DNA of 64,000 bases from Anaerolineae bacterium (GCA_004297445.1 SCUK01000014.1:1-64000), one strand, 5' to 3'; positions 24,741 through 34,246 are shown, counted from the first letter of the stretch. Translations and numbers: made by a program. The notes: generated by a model not told the origin, from the letters alone.

Positions 24741-27046
24741 TGGCCACCCGAAAGAACCAGAAAAAAGGGGAGCAGACGCCCCTGCCCAGCATGGCGCGAC
24801 CCATCGAGGAGGGCCAACCGCTTTCGCCGGGGATGGTCGCGCTCACGCGACTCTGGACACGATTTGGCCGATTCGGGAGAGACATCCTTGGAATCATTTT
24901 GCTCGTGGCGGCACTCATCACTCTGCTGGCATTGATCGGGCTGGGGAGCGGAGCATGGATCACGCCCTGGGCGGGGCTGCTGCGGAGTTGGTTTGGCTGG
25001 GGAAGCGCGCTGGCGGTGGTGGCTATGGGGATAACCGGGTTGCTCATGCTGTACCAACGGAGAAACCCGTTTGACAATCGGACCTGGGGCCGGGTCATTG
25101 CCCTTGAGGTCTCGGCGTTTGGGCTGCTGGCCTTGCTGGCGGTAGGCGGCGGAACAACGCTTGACCGCGCCGAACAAGGATTGGATGGCGGTGTTATCGG
25201 ATGGGGCATCGCTATCTTTCTGGGGTTGTTGTTTTCTCCGCTGGGTGAAGGAGTGGGCAATTTTCTACGGGGCGCGCTGTTGTTGGGAGTCGTTATCAGC
25301 GGCGGTTTGTATGGTCTGGGGCTGTTTCGACCGTTGCTGTTGTGGTTGGAACGACAATTGGGCGGACGCGCGGTAGACCGTACGGCGATGGCCGGAGACC
25401 AACCGGCCGTCAGCATCGGCGTAATGGACGAAGGTGCGGCTGCGGCAGCGCAGGGGGGCGGCCCTGAAACCCAGCGACGGCGAACGTACATCCCGCCGGA
25501 ATTTCGCAAGCAGTTCAAGGTCGAAAACATTGACGAAACTCCGACTCTGGCACCGACACCGCGCGATTCAAGACTGCCTTCGCTGGACTTTCTGAGCACC
25601 GAACAATCCGTGAGACCCAGCGAGCGGCACATCAACCAGGCTGCCGGGCTAATTGAAAAGACCCTGGCCGAGTTTGGCGTGCCGGCGAAAGTTGTGGGAT
25701 TCCAGGTGGGACCGACCGTGACGCAGTTCGCGGTGGAGCCCGGGTATTTTGCGGATGACCGTGACAGTGAAAAGGAAGCCAAGCAAAAGGTGAGAGTTTC
25801 CCAGATAGCGGGCTTGCAGCGCGACCTGGCGCTGGCGCTTTCCGCCAAGCGGTTGCGAATCCAGGCACCTGTGCCCGGAAAATCTTATGTCGGGATTGAA
25901 GTGCCGAATGAGAAGTCTTCGGTGGTGCGGTTGCGAGCTATCCTGGAAAGCGATGCCTTTCACAGTATCGATTCGCCGCTTCTGGTAGCGCTGGGACGGG
26001 ATGTCTCCGGCCAGCCGCTGGTGGCGGATTTGAGCCGGATGCCGCACCTGTTGATTGCCGGCACGACCGGTTCGGGGAAGTCAGTGTGCATTGCTGCGCT
26101 GACTATCTGCCTTGCGATGAATAACACCCCGGAGCAACTGCAGTTGGTGATGATTGACCCCAAAATGGTGGAGTTGGTTCGGTTCAATGGCCTACCGCAT
26201 CTCCTGGGTAAAGTAGAAACGAATTTGGAGCGAATCAACGGCGTATTGCGATGGGTGGTAGTGGAAATGGAGCGCCGTTACAAACTCCTGGAAGACCTGC
26301 GCGCCCGGGACATTGAGAGCTACAACCGGAAGGCTGCACGGCGCAAGGAAGTGCAACAACTGCCACGCATGGTGGTGATGATTGATGAACTGGCCGACCT
26401 GATGATGAATTCGGCGGAGTCCACGGAAGCGACGCTGGTGCGGGTGGCGCAAATGGCACGCGCCACGGGAATCCACCTGGTGGTGGCAACGCAGCGGCCG
26501 AGTACGGATGTGGTGACCGGGCTTATCAAAGCCAACTTCCCGGCGCGGCTCTCGTTTGCTGTGGCGAGTTCAATCGACTCGCGGGTTATCCTGGATATGG
26601 TGGGCGCGGAAAGTCTGCTTGGGCGAGGGGACATGCTGTTCCTCCCGCCGGAAGTGGGGACGCCGATACGGTCACAGGGAGTCATGGTGACCGACCAGGA
26701 AGTGGAGCGATTGATTACCTACTGGCAGGAGCACTGGGAAGTGACCGAAACAGATTCGCCGTGGGAACGGATGCTGGCCGAAGACCAAATGTTGTCTGAC
26801 CGTGATGACCTGGTGCGGAAGGCCATTGCGCTGGTGCAGGAAACCGGCAAAGCAAGCGCCTCGATGTTCCAGCGGCGATTGCGTATTGGCTACCCGCGCG
26901 CGGCTCGGCTGGTGGATGAATTGGAGGACCTGGGGATTGTGGGTCCGCCAATGGGCGGCGGCCGCGAGCGCGAGGTCTTGATGGACCTGGAGAACCCGGA
27001 AGGCGGATGGGCGACCGATGACTCCGATCCGGAGGATGACAACTAG
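24740..27046 (+). CDS. ftsK: DNA translocase FtsK/SpoIIIE
   Basis: A 768-residue double-stranded DNA pump for chromosome segregation at the septum. Four N-terminal transmembrane segments (about 35-185) precede a short linker rather than the long Pro/Gln linker of E. coli. The FtsK alpha domain precedes the motor. Walker A GTTGSGKS is at about 441-448 and Walker B MVVMIDELADLM is near 543. The C-terminal gamma domain (about 690-760: ASASMFQRRLRIGYPRAARLVDELEDLGIVG) should read orientation sequences. The start overlaps the previous stop (TGATG). Confidence 0.95.
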   Translation: MATRKNQKKGEQTPLPSMARPIEEGQPLSPGMVALTRLWTRFGRFGRDILGIILLVAALITLLALIGLGSGAWITPWAGLLRSWFGWGSALAVVAMGITGLLMLYQRRNPFDNRTWGRVIALEVSAFGLLALLAVGGGTTLDRAEQGLDGGVIGWGIAIFLGLLFSPLGEGVGNFLRGALLLGVVISGGLYGLGLFRPLLLWLERQLGGRAVDRTAMAGDQPAVSIGVMDEGAAAAAQGGGPETQRRRTYIPPEFRKQFKVENIDETPTLAPTPRDSRLPSLDFLSTEQSVRPSERHINQAAGLIEKTLAEFGVPAKVVGFQVGPTVTQFAVEPGYFADDRDSEKEAKQKVRVSQIAGLQRDLALALSAKRLRIQAPVPGKSYVGIEVPNEKSSVVRLRAILESDAFHSIDSPLLVALGRDVSGQPLVADLSRMPHLLIAGTTGSGKSVCIAALTICLAMNNTPEQLQLVMIDPKMVELVRFNGLPHLLGKVETNLERINGVLRWVVVEMERRYKLLEDLRARDIESYNRKAARRKEVQQLPRMVVMIDELADLMMNSAESTEATLVRVAQMARATGIHLVVATQRPSTDVVTGLIKANFPARLSFAVASSIDSRVILDMVGAESLLGRGDMLFLPPEVGTPIRSQGVMVTDQEVERLITYWQEHWEVTETDSPWERMLAEDQMLSDRDDLVRKAIALVQETGKASASMFQRRLRIGYPRAARLVDELEDLGIVGPPMGGGREREVLMDLENPEGGWATDDSDPEDDN

Positions 27047-27052
27047 GGCTGC

Positions 27053-27081
27053 TTGACAGGCGCGCGGCGGCGCGATAGCAT
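27053..27081 (+). promoter_or_regulatory. Promoter of the second CDP-alcohol phosphatidyltransferase gene
   Basis: TTGACA (27053-27058) and TAGCAT (27076-27081) are separated by 17 bases. The leader to the GTG at 27116 is about 28 bases and contains GAGG. Confidence 0.6.
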
Positions 27082-27115
27082 TCCCGGTTTAGACCTGCAT
27101 GGATGAGGTAAGTGT

Positions 27116-27751
27116 GTGACGCAGACGATGGAACGAAAAGAAGCCAAAACATTGACCGACACTCTGCGTGTCGTATTTAAGGATTTGCTGGACGGCGTGG
27201 GCCGGATATTCCTGCGAATGGGCGTGCATCCAAACACGATGACCATTGGCGGGCTGGTGTTCAGCGCGGCGGGTGCGTGGGTGGTGGCGCAAGGCCGGCT
27301 TGTCGAGGGTGGGTTGCTCATCCTGGCGTCCGGGCCGTTTGATGCGCTGGATGGAACTCTGGCGCGCTTGAAAGGTGAGCCGGAAGAATTCGGCGCGTTC
27401 GTCGATTCGGTCAGTGACCGGTATATCGAGCTGTTCATCTTTGCAGGATTGGCCTGGTATTTCACCAGCCTGCAGAACACATTCGGAATCATGTTGTGCT
27501 TTGCCGCGGCCGGTGGGACGGTGCTAGTTTCCTACATTCGGGCGCGAGCGCAGGGGCTGGGGTTTGATGCCAAGGTAGGCTGGTTCACGCGGGTGGAACG
27601 CTTCCTGGTGCTGGCGCCATGCATCCTGTTTGGCATCCCGCTGATAGGGGTGGGCATTATTGCGCTTGGTGCAAACGTGACCGCGGTCCAGCGTATCATA
27701 TACGTGCGGCGTGAGTCACGGCAGCGCGGCGCGGCGAGAGACGATACGTAG
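27116..27751 (+). CDS. CDP-alcohol phosphatidyltransferase (PgsA/PIP-synthase-like)
   Basis: A 211-residue polytopic phospholipid enzyme. The full motif D-x2-D-G-x2-A-R-x8-G-x3-D-x3-D is visible (FDALDGTLARLKGEPEEFG to SVSD). Size and the FLRMGVHPNTMTIGGL start fit phosphatidylglycerophosphate or phosphatidylinositol phosphate synthases; which one is not clear. It starts with GTG and has its own promoter. Lgt follows immediately (1 base after the stop), so the pair concerns membrane lipids and lipoproteins; Lgt uses phosphatidylglycerol as its donor. Confidence 0.88.
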   Translation: MTQTMERKEAKTLTDTLRVVFKDLLDGVGRIFLRMGVHPNTMTIGGLVFSAAGAWVVAQGRLVEGGLLILASGPFDALDGTLARLKGEPEEFGAFVDSVSDRYIELFIFAGLAWYFTSLQNTFGIMLCFAAAGGTVLVSYIRARAQGLGFDAKVGWFTRVERFLVLAPCILFGIPLIGVGIIALGANVTAVQRIIYVRRESRQRGAARDDT

Positions 27752-27752
27752 C

Positions 27753-28574
27753 ATGGGAATTGACCGTTACGGGATTCATATTGGGCCAATCGATATCCGG
27801 TTTTATGGATTGCTAATCATGGCGGGCGTGCTGGCGGCGATGAATTTAGGCCAGCGTGAGGCGCGCCGCAGGGGCAAAGAGGTTGATTTGCTATGGGAAG
27901 CGCTGCCGTGGGCGCTAGTGGGCGGGATTGCGGGGGCGCGCTTGTGGCATGTGTTCACGCCGCCGCCGTCAATGGTAGCCGTGGGTATCACCACCCAATA
28001 TTATCTGACGCATCCCCTGGAACTGATCGCCATCTGGCGCGGGGGATTGGGAATCCCGGGCGCGGTGATTGGCGGGGTGCTTGCGCTTTACCTGTTTACG
28101 CAGCGCCGGGGCGAGAAATTGCCCGTATGGCTGGACATCGTTGCGCCAGGAATTGCGCTGGCGCAGGCCATTGGCCGCTGGGGGAACTTCGTTAACCAGG
28201 AATTGTATGGCGCCCCATCCACCCTGCCGTGGGCGATTACCATCGAACCTCAGTTCCGACTGGATGGTTTCAAGGACATCGCGACATATCATCCCCTTTT
28301 CCTATATGAATCAATGTTAAATGTATTGAATGCGGTGATCCTGCTGTGGTTGGCGCGCCGTTACTCTGGACGATTGAAAGATGGCGATGTCTTCCTAGTT
28401 TATTTGATCATCTATCCGCTTATCCGATTCTGCCTGGATTTCCTGCGTCTGGATGCATCAATGCTGGGTGGTGTGAACGCAAACCAGACGTTCATGGTAA
28501 TCGTGATGGCGCTAGCCGCGGGTGCGCTATGGCTGCGCCACCGGCCGGCAGCGAAGCCGGCCGCTACCGGCTGA
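27753..28574 (+). CDS. lgt: Prolipoprotein diacylglyceryl transferase
   Basis: Transfers diacylglyceryl from phosphatidylglycerol to the lipobox Cys of prelipoproteins in the membrane. Family signatures are FYGLLIMAGVLAA, GGIAGARLWHV and the GRWGNFVNQELYG motif, with HPLFLYESM near the C terminus. The 273-residue length is normal. It starts 2 bases after the CDP-alcohol gene; an upstream in-frame start lies within that gene. Confidence 0.95.
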   Translation: MGIDRYGIHIGPIDIRFYGLLIMAGVLAAMNLGQREARRRGKEVDLLWEALPWALVGGIAGARLWHVFTPPPSMVAVGITTQYYLTHPLELIAIWRGGLGIPGAVIGGVLALYLFTQRRGEKLPVWLDIVAPGIALAQAIGRWGNFVNQELYGAPSTLPWAITIEPQFRLDGFKDIATYHPLFLYESMLNVLNAVILLWLARRYSGRLKDGDVFLVYLIIYPLIRFCLDFLRLDASMLGGVNANQTFMVIVMALAAGALWLRHRPAAKPAATG

Positions 28575-28610
28575 AGCGAAACTTAACCTCCAACCCTTCA
28601 CCCCGCGCCG

Positions 28611-29555
28611 ATGATCCTCACTGAAGACCTCACCAAGACATTTGACGACTTCACAGCCGTGGATGGGGTTAATCTGGTCGTTGGCAAGGGCGAAGTGTTG
28701 GCTATCCTTGGTCCCAACGGCGCCGGCAAGACGACAACCGTGCGGATGCTAACTTCTATCTTGAAACCGACCCGAGGGCGGGCGGTGATTGCCGGGTTTG
28801 ATGTCGTGACTCATCCAAGGGAGGTGCGAGCTTCGGTGGGGGTGTTGACGGAGCACCATGGGCTTTATAACCGGATGAGACCGGAAGAGTACCTGGGATT
28901 CTTTGGTGATGTTTACGGGCTAGAGAAGGCGCGCACCACGCAACGTACCGGCGCACTGCTGGACTTATTCTCGTTGAGCGAGGCACGCGGCAGAAAAATC
29001 GGCGAGTTTTCAAAAGGGATGCGGCAGAAGCTGGCTCTGGCACGAGCAATGCTGCACGACCCGCATGTGTTGCTGCTGGATGAGCCAACCTCTGCGATGG
29101 ACCCGGCGAGCGCTCGATTAGTGCGGGATTCGATCAAGGAATTGCGGTCATCTGAGCGGACGGTTGTCATCTGCACTCACAACCTGGTGGAGGCGGAAGA
29201 ATTGGCGGACCGCATTGCCATCATTCGGCGTGGGCGAATCATCGCGCGGGGCACTGTAAGCGAGCTAAAAGACCAATTGCTGGGGCCGACGATCTATGAA
29301 GTGGAGTTTGTAGAAAACGTTGCGGGCGGGAAATCCCTGGAATTGCCGGCCGAGGTCACCTGGAAGTTGAACGGCGCAGCCTCTATTCAATACAGCAGCC
29401 CGGATGCTGACCGATACAACCCCATCGTGTTGCGACAATTGTTGGAGCAGGGGTTTGGCGTGAAGACGCTGCGTGAAGCAACGCGCAGCCTTGAACAGGT
29501 TTACCTGCAAGCGGTGATGGGCGGGGATACCAGCCGGGAAGACCTGTATGTTTGA
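28611..29555 (+). CDS. ABC transporter ATP-binding protein (NatA/ABC-2 type)
   Basis: A 314-residue ATPase. Walker A is GPNGAGKTT (about 34-42), the signature reads FSKGMRQKLALARA, Walker B is VLLLDEPTSAMDP and the switch His is in CTHNL. A C-terminal extension of about 90 residues is typical of drug/Na+ export ATPases. It overlaps the permease gene by 8 bases and forms a two-gene exporter with it. The cargo is unknown. Confidence 0.93.
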   Translation: MILTEDLTKTFDDFTAVDGVNLVVGKGEVLAILGPNGAGKTTTVRMLTSILKPTRGRAVIAGFDVVTHPREVRASVGVLTEHHGLYNRMRPEEYLGFFGDVYGLEKARTTQRTGALLDLFSLSEARGRKIGEFSKGMRQKLALARAMLHDPHVLLLDEPTSAMDPASARLVRDSIKELRSSERTVVICTHNLVEAEELADRIAIIRRGRIIARGTVSELKDQLLGPTIYEVEFVENVAGGKSLELPAEVTWKLNGAASIQYSSPDADRYNPIVLRQLLEQGFGVKTLREATRSLEQVYLQAVMGGDTSREDLYV

Positions 29556-30969
29556 CAGACTGCGACCGGTGTGGATCGTGGCGCGGCGGGAACTGATTGA
29601 CCAGCTGCGGGATTGGCGAATCCTTTCGCCAATCATCCTGCTGACAGTCCTCTTTCCAGCGATCATGAATTTCACTGCGGACCGCATCGTGAATTTCACC
29701 ATCCGCTATGGAGCGGATATCGTGGGAGAGCGGTTGATACCTTTCCTGCTGATGATGGTTGGATTCTTCCCGGTGACGATTTCTCTGGTTATTGCGCTGG
29801 AAAGCTTCGCGGGCGAAAAGGAACGCGGCAGCATTGAGCCATTGTTGTCCAGCCCGTTGGAGGACTGGCAACTGTATCTTGGGAAACTGATTGCTGTGAT
29901 GGCTCCGCCACTAGCGGCATCTTACATGGGAATCGTGGTGTATCTGGTGGGCGTGTACCGCGAACTGGGCTGGGTGGCTGAACCTGCACTGCTTCTGCAA
30001 GTGTTGGCGTTGACCTTCATGCAGGGGCTGGTGATGATCAGCGGGGCGGTAGTGATTTCAACGCAGACAACTTCCGTGCGGGCGGCCAACCTTTTGGCGT
30101 CTTTCATCATTATCCCGATGGCCTTTGTGATGCAGGGCGAAAGCATTGTTATGTTCTGGGGCCAATATTATGCGCTGTGGTGGGCAGTGGCCGGGATGGG
30201 GCTAATCGGAGCGCTGTTGGTGCGGACTGGAATCGGGCATTTTAACCGCGAAGAGTTGCTGGGCCGGGAACTGGATGTGCTTAACTTTGGCTGGATGTGG
30301 CGCGTGTTTGCCAAAGGCTTCCGTGGGACCAGCAAGAATGTAGCCGACTGGTACTTGCGGGAACTTCCCCTGACCCTGCGGGAGATGCGTCTGGGTCTGG
30401 TCTTCATGATGTTGATGTTTATAGGCGCGTTCTGGGTCGGAAAACTGCTGACAGGCATGTTCCCGATACCGTCTGAGCTGCTAAACCTTGAGAGCATCAA
30501 CCAAGTGGAAGTGGAGGGATTGGATTCGATTCGCCTGTTCAGCAGTGCTTCTATTTTGCCCATCTTCCTGCAGAATCTGCGAGTCATGGTCTTTGCAGTC
30601 ATCCTCGGGCTGTTTTCCTATAGCGTGGCAGGTATCCTGCTGATGCTGCTTCCGTTTGCGATTCTGGGGTACTTTGGGTTCCTGCTGGCGCAGGGTGGGT
30701 TGCCAATATGGCAGTTTTTCGCGGTATTCGTCCTGCCCCATGGAATCTTTGAAATCCCCGCCATCCTCCTGGCAGGAACGGCTATTCTCAGGATGGGCGC
30801 CAATCTGGCGGCACCGGCCCTTGGGAAGTCTATTACCGAGGGGGTACTGCAATCTTTTGCAGACTGGGCTAAAATAATGCTCGGCGTTGTGTTACCCTTG
30901 TTGCTGGCTGCGGCGATGATGGAAGCGCTCGTCACGCCGCAAATTGCAATCTGGTTACTCACGCGGTGA
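29548..30969 (+). CDS. ABC-2 type exporter permease
   Basis: A 473-residue permease with six or more hydrophobic segments plus extra ones at the C terminus. It contains the ABC-2 style ERGSIEPLLSSPLEDWQLYLGKL motif. It is longer than simple ABC-2 permeases, with a second membrane module from about residue 270 whose end (SYSVAGILLMLLPFAILGYFG, PHGIFEIPA) resembles SpoIIM/stage II sporulation protein M-like segments. It is coupled to the ATPase gene upstream. The cargo is unknown. Confidence 0.88.
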   Translation: MFDRLRPVWIVARRELIDQLRDWRILSPIILLTVLFPAIMNFTADRIVNFTIRYGADIVGERLIPFLLMMVGFFPVTISLVIALESFAGEKERGSIEPLLSSPLEDWQLYLGKLIAVMAPPLAASYMGIVVYLVGVYRELGWVAEPALLLQVLALTFMQGLVMISGAVVISTQTTSVRAANLLASFIIIPMAFVMQGESIVMFWGQYYALWWAVAGMGLIGALLVRTGIGHFNREELLGRELDVLNFGWMWRVFAKGFRGTSKNVADWYLRELPLTLREMRLGLVFMMLMFIGAFWVGKLLTGMFPIPSELLNLESINQVEVEGLDSIRLFSSASILPIFLQNLRVMVFAVILGLFSYSVAGILLMLLPFAILGYFGFLLAQGGLPIWQFFAVFVLPHGIFEIPAILLAGTAILRMGANLAAPALGKSITEGVLQSFADWAKIMLGVVLPLLLAAAMMEALVTPQIAIWLLTR

Positions 30970-30984
30970 GGAGAAAGTTCAGAA

Positions 30985-31740
30985 ATGGCTAAGCTGGTCA
31001 TCCTGGGGACATCACATGCTGTCCCGGATGAAAACCACGAAAATACGCATCTGGCAGTGGTGGGAGATAGCCGGATGGTGTTGATTGATGGGTCGGGCAA
31101 CCCCCAAGTGCGGATGAAGAAGGCCGGGCTGGATGACGAACGGCTGACGGACATCATCATGACGCACTTGCATCCAGACCATGTTTCAGGTATTCCATTG
31201 CTGCTAATGGGAATGGGCCTGTCCCGTCGAGAGCGGCCATTGAACGTATTTGCTATTGAGCATTGCATGGAACCCATGAAGAAGATGCTCGAGTGGTATG
31301 AGTGGGACACCTGGCATTTTTTTCCGGTTCACTTCCATACGCTTCCTGAAGAAGACCTGCATCTGGTCATTGATTGTGATGAGTTCCGGTTGCTGACCTC
31401 GCCGGTTAAGCATTTCATTCCGACGATTGGTGTGCGGGTGGAATTCAAGAAGACCGGCAAGGTGTTTGCCTATTCCTGTGATACAGCTCCTACTCCCAGC
31501 CTCATCCCGCTGGCCAAGGACGCGGATATTTTTGTGCATGAAGCAGCGGGCGCCTCTGTGGGGCACAGTTCCGCGGCACAGGCTGGCGAGATTGCGGCGC
31601 AGGCCAATGCGAAATCGCTGTATCTGATTCATTACCCGACGGGGGGCTATAACTACCAGAAATTGGCGGAAGAAGCCCAAGCGACGTATGGCAAACCCGT
31701 GATCATAACGGAAGATTTCATGGAAATTGACTTAAGCTAA
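30985..31740 (+). CDS. MBL-fold metallo-hydrolase, RNase Z-like
   Basis: A 251-residue metallo-beta-lactamase fold. The metal-binding motif HLHPDH occupies residues 61-66, with further His at KHFIPT, the Asp in YSCDTAP and His at LIHY. It resembles the RNase Z/ribonuclease BN group in layout (SHAVPDENHENTHLAV start), but tRNA-binding features are not clear, so the substrate is open. Ribosome site GAGGAG is at 30967-30972, just after the permease stop. Confidence 0.87.
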   Translation: MAKLVILGTSHAVPDENHENTHLAVVGDSRMVLIDGSGNPQVRMKKAGLDDERLTDIIMTHLHPDHVSGIPLLLMGMGLSRRERPLNVFAIEHCMEPMKKMLEWYEWDTWHFFPVHFHTLPEEDLHLVIDCDEFRLLTSPVKHFIPTIGVRVEFKKTGKVFAYSCDTAPTPSLIPLAKDADIFVHEAAGASVGHSSAAQAGEIAAQANAKSLYLIHYPTGGYNYQKLAEEAQATYGKPVIITEDFMEIDLS

Positions 31741-31766
31741 ACGGCTGGCATCTCGCCAGCCGTTTC
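31741..31766. terminator. Bidirectional terminator between the MBL and HNH genes
   Basis: ACGGCTGGC (31741-31749), loop ATCTC and GCCAGCCGT (31755-31763) are followed by TTT, with A residues on the left flank. The genes on both sides converge on it. Confidence 0.85.
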
Positions 31767-31802
31767 ATTTCTCGAGCAATGGGGGTCAGCCGCTCGCGTT
31801 GA

Positions 31803-32318
31803 TTACCAGCCTTCAACGAAAGGTTCCCATTCCGAAAAGGATTTCAGGTAACGGCCGAAAATGTACTCTGCGGTTGCTGTGGGCGCCTTTGGATCTTTCA
31901 TCAATCGCATGGTGGCCTGGTCAATGGTGCGGCCGCCTTTGCGGTGATTGCAGGTGGGGCAGGCGGCCACAAGATTTTCCCAAGTGTGTGCGCCGCCCAG
32001 ATGGCGGGGGACGACATGATCCAGGGTGAGCTTGCCGGTTTGTTTGCCGCAATACTGGCAGGTGAAATCATCGCGGCGGAAAACTTCCTGTTTGCTGAGT
32101 TTTACCTGGGGGAAGGGCCGACGAACCATGCGGTCCAGACGGATGACAGATGGCGCCGGGACCTGGCGTGAGACAGCCTGAATGTATCCACGACCGTTGA
32201 CCACCAATGAGGCTTTATCCGAAGACATAAGCCCAATTGCCCTGCGGGTGGTGCAGACGTTGAGAGGTTCGTAGTTGGCGTTGAGCACCAGCACAGGTGC
32301 CTGTAGTCGATTGCTCAT
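31803..32318 (-). CDS. HNH endonuclease-family protein
   Basis: A 171-residue protein with an HNH fold. Two zinc-type CxxC knuckles (CQYCGK and CPTCNHRKGG) flank the catalytic LDHVVPRHLGG segment. Such proteins, widespread in Chloroflexota and cyanobacteria, are mostly uncharacterised. The start at 32318 (MSNRLQAPV) gives the conserved PVLVLNANYEPLNV beginning; a GTG/ATG 14 codons upstream is possible. It is divergent from the PH-like membrane gene and shares a short control region with it. No toxin partner or restriction genes are nearby. Confidence 0.88.
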   Translation of the reverse strand: MSNRLQAPVLVLNANYEPLNVCTTRRAIGLMSSDKASLVVNGRGYIQAVSRQVPAPSVIRLDRMVRRPFPQVKLSKQEVFRRDDFTCQYCGKQTGKLTLDHVVPRHLGGAHTWENLVAACPTCNHRKGGRTIDQATMRLMKDPKAPTATAEYIFGRYLKSFSEWEPFVEGW

Positions 32319-32399
32319 CTTTCTGATGTTCAGATTCGTGGTTTGGTAAGGGCCAAACACAACAGATTTGATTATAGCACGAAGGTTTTTTGACCGGGT

Positions 32400-32405
32400 T
32401 ATAAT
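32400..32405 (+). promoter_or_regulatory. -10 element of the PH-like gene (leaderless start) within a divergent control region
   Basis: TATAAT ends 9 bases before the ATG at 32415. The minus strand has its own TATAAT at 32376-32371 that could serve the HNH gene. No convincing -35 boxes were found for either. Confidence 0.5.
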
Positions 32406-32414
32406 CCGCCTGCT

Positions 32415-32936
32415 ATGTTCGTGATCGATGAAAAAGGATTGGAACTGAGACCGATTCCGGGATCGCGCAGACCGGAATTAATGAGTTGGGGGCTGGCGGT
32501 ACTCCTCTTTGGAATGCTTGCTATTGCCAGGCCGGAAGCGCAGGTGGTGATCTTTGGCGCGTGGGCGCTCGGCCTGTTCTTTGGGCTCTCTGCGCTAGTG
32601 ATGACTCTGGGTAACTGGCTGGAGCGGAATACCCTGATGATTTTGAGACTCAATGGAATTACGCTGCGGCAACCGGTGCAATCGGTGATGCTGAACTGGC
32701 AGGAAGTGGACCGGGTGGAGGTACAGCAGGGACCGAACGGGGAACGCGTGTTTGTACGCGGAGGCGAGCGCCACTTTTCTTACCGGCCAGCGACGCGGGT
32801 GGAAATTCGTGGTAAGATTCGCGACCAGTATGGATTTGAAAACAGCGAGAAAATCCTCAAAACAATTCTGACGATGGCAAAGCTACCCAACACCCCCAGC
32901 CAACTGGCTAACGGCTATTCCTACGCCCGAGACTGA
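32415..32936 (+). CDS. Membrane protein with PH-like C-terminal domain
   Basis: A 173-residue protein. Two hydrophobic segments (about 24-40 and 45-67) are followed by a small beta-rich domain (ILRLNGITLRQPVQSVMLNWQEVDRVEV...) that looks like a bacterial PH-type domain. The role is unknown. The transcript is probably leaderless. A terminator follows at 32961-32990. Confidence 0.8.
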   Translation: MFVIDEKGLELRPIPGSRRPELMSWGLAVLLFGMLAIARPEAQVVIFGAWALGLFFGLSALVMTLGNWLERNTLMILRLNGITLRQPVQSVMLNWQEVDRVEVQQGPNGERVFVRGGERHFSYRPATRVEIRGKIRDQYGFENSEKILKTILTMAKLPNTPSQLANGYSYARD

Positions 32937-32960
32937 GCGCCGATTCCGGTGAGACGACTC

Positions 32961-32990
32961 CGCGCCCTCACCCGAGGGCGCGTTTGCTTT
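32961..32990 (+). terminator. Terminator downstream of the PH-like gene
   Basis: CGCGCCCTC (32961-32969) and GAGGGCGCG (32974-32982) form a 9-base stem with loop ACCC, followed by TTTGCTTT. Being 40 bases before tyrS, it could also act as an attenuator, but no T-box core was found here. Confidence 0.75.
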
Positions 32991-33030
32991 AACGAAACGG
33001 CGCGGTTAGACTGATGCTTTGGAGGAACTT

Positions 33031-34245
33031 ATGAACATTGACCAACAAGTCGCCACTTTGATGCAGGGGACGGAGTATGGCGACAACGTGCTCAAGGCAG
33101 CAATGACAAAAGACCTGCGCGAACGCCTGGAAGAAGCCGGGAAGGCCGGGCGCCCGCTTAAGGTGTATTGCGGCTACGACCCGCGCACAACCGACCTGCA
33201 CCTGGGCCATACCATCACCATGCGCAAGCTGCGGCAGTTCCAGGACCTCGGGCATGAGGTCACCTTCCTGATCGGGACGTACACGTCACTCATCGGCGAC
33301 CCTTCGGATAAGGATAAGCTGCGGCCCATCCTGACCCGCGAGCAGGTGATGGAGAACGCGCAGACCTATGCGGAACAGGCGTTCAAGGTGCTGGATCGGG
33401 ATAAGACAAAAATCGGCTACAACCATGAGTGGCTGGAGAAACTCAATTTCGCGGACCTGATTGCGCTGGCCTCGAACTTCACAGTGCAGCAATTCCTGAC
33501 GCGCGAGAACTTCAAGCTGCGGTTCGAAAAAGGCGACGCCATCTACCTGCATGAGACGTTTTACGCCATCATGCAAGCCTATGACGCGCACATGCTCAAG
33601 GCGGATGTTCAGGTGGGTGGGACGGACCAGCTCTTTAATATCGTGACCGCCGGACGCAAGCTGATGACGGCGCTCGGCGGCCGGCCCAACATCGGGGTAA
33701 TTACCGGCATATTGCCAGGGACAGACGGGGAAGTCCGGATGAGCAAGTCGCTGGGCAATCACATCCCGTTGAATACTGACGGACGAGATATGTACGGCAA
33801 AGTGATGAGCGTGCCGGATAAGGCGATGCCCGAGTTTTTTGCGCTGGTGACGCGCTGGACGGCAGATGTGGTCAAAGAAAAACTGGCGGCGCTGGAAAGC
33901 GGCCAATTGCATCCACGAGATGCCAAGATGGGCCTGGCGTTGGAAATTACTGAAATCTTTTACGGTTCGGATGCCGCGTTGGCGGCCCAGGAAGAATTCG
34001 TGCGGGTGTTCCAACAGGGTGACCAGCCGGAAGAGATCGTGGAATTCAAATTGGTGGACGGTCAAACAGTACTGGATGTGCTGGTCGCTGGAGGACTGGC
34101 GGCGAGCCGAGGTGAAGGGAGGCGGTTGCTTCAGCAGAATGGGGTGCGATTGGAAGGCGAGACTCTGACAGACCCGAACCAGGTCTTTCCGGGGCCGGGT
34201 GTGCTGCAAGCTGGCAAGAGGAAATATCTGCGGGTTACGAAATAA
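33031..34245 (+). CDS. tyrS: Tyrosyl-tRNA synthetase
   Basis: Charges tRNA-Tyr. In 404 residues the HIGH-type signature is HLGH (about 53-56) and the KMSKS-type signature is RMSKS (about 237-241). The C terminus (about 340-404) is an S4 RNA-binding domain (GLAASRGEGRRLLQQNGVRL). Layout fits the TyrZ-like group. The start at 33031 has GGAGG at 33020-33024 and replaces an in-frame upstream ATG. Confidence 0.96.
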   Translation: MNIDQQVATLMQGTEYGDNVLKAAMTKDLRERLEEAGKAGRPLKVYCGYDPRTTDLHLGHTITMRKLRQFQDLGHEVTFLIGTYTSLIGDPSDKDKLRPILTREQVMENAQTYAEQAFKVLDRDKTKIGYNHEWLEKLNFADLIALASNFTVQQFLTRENFKLRFEKGDAIYLHETFYAIMQAYDAHMLKADVQVGGTDQLFNIVTAGRKLMTALGGRPNIGVITGILPGTDGEVRMSKSLGNHIPLNTDGRDMYGKVMSVPDKAMPEFFALVTRWTADVVKEKLAALESGQLHPRDAKMGLALEITEIFYGSDAALAAQEEFVRVFQQGDQPEEIVEFKLVDGQTVLDVLVAGGLAASRGEGRRLLQQNGVRLEGETLTDPNQVFPGPGVLQAGKRKYLRVTK

Positions 34246-34246
34246 A

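Noticed and set aside
24640-25848. 402-residue open frame antisense to the ftsK start
   Set aside because: It lies entirely over a gene with clear membrane and motor motifs; the residue composition (Ser/Pro/Arg-rich) is typical of a shadow frame.
32941-33030. T-box or other riboswitch upstream of tyrS
   Set aside because: No GGTGG-ACCGCGG-type core or specifier arm is present; only a normal terminator-like hairpin is seen.
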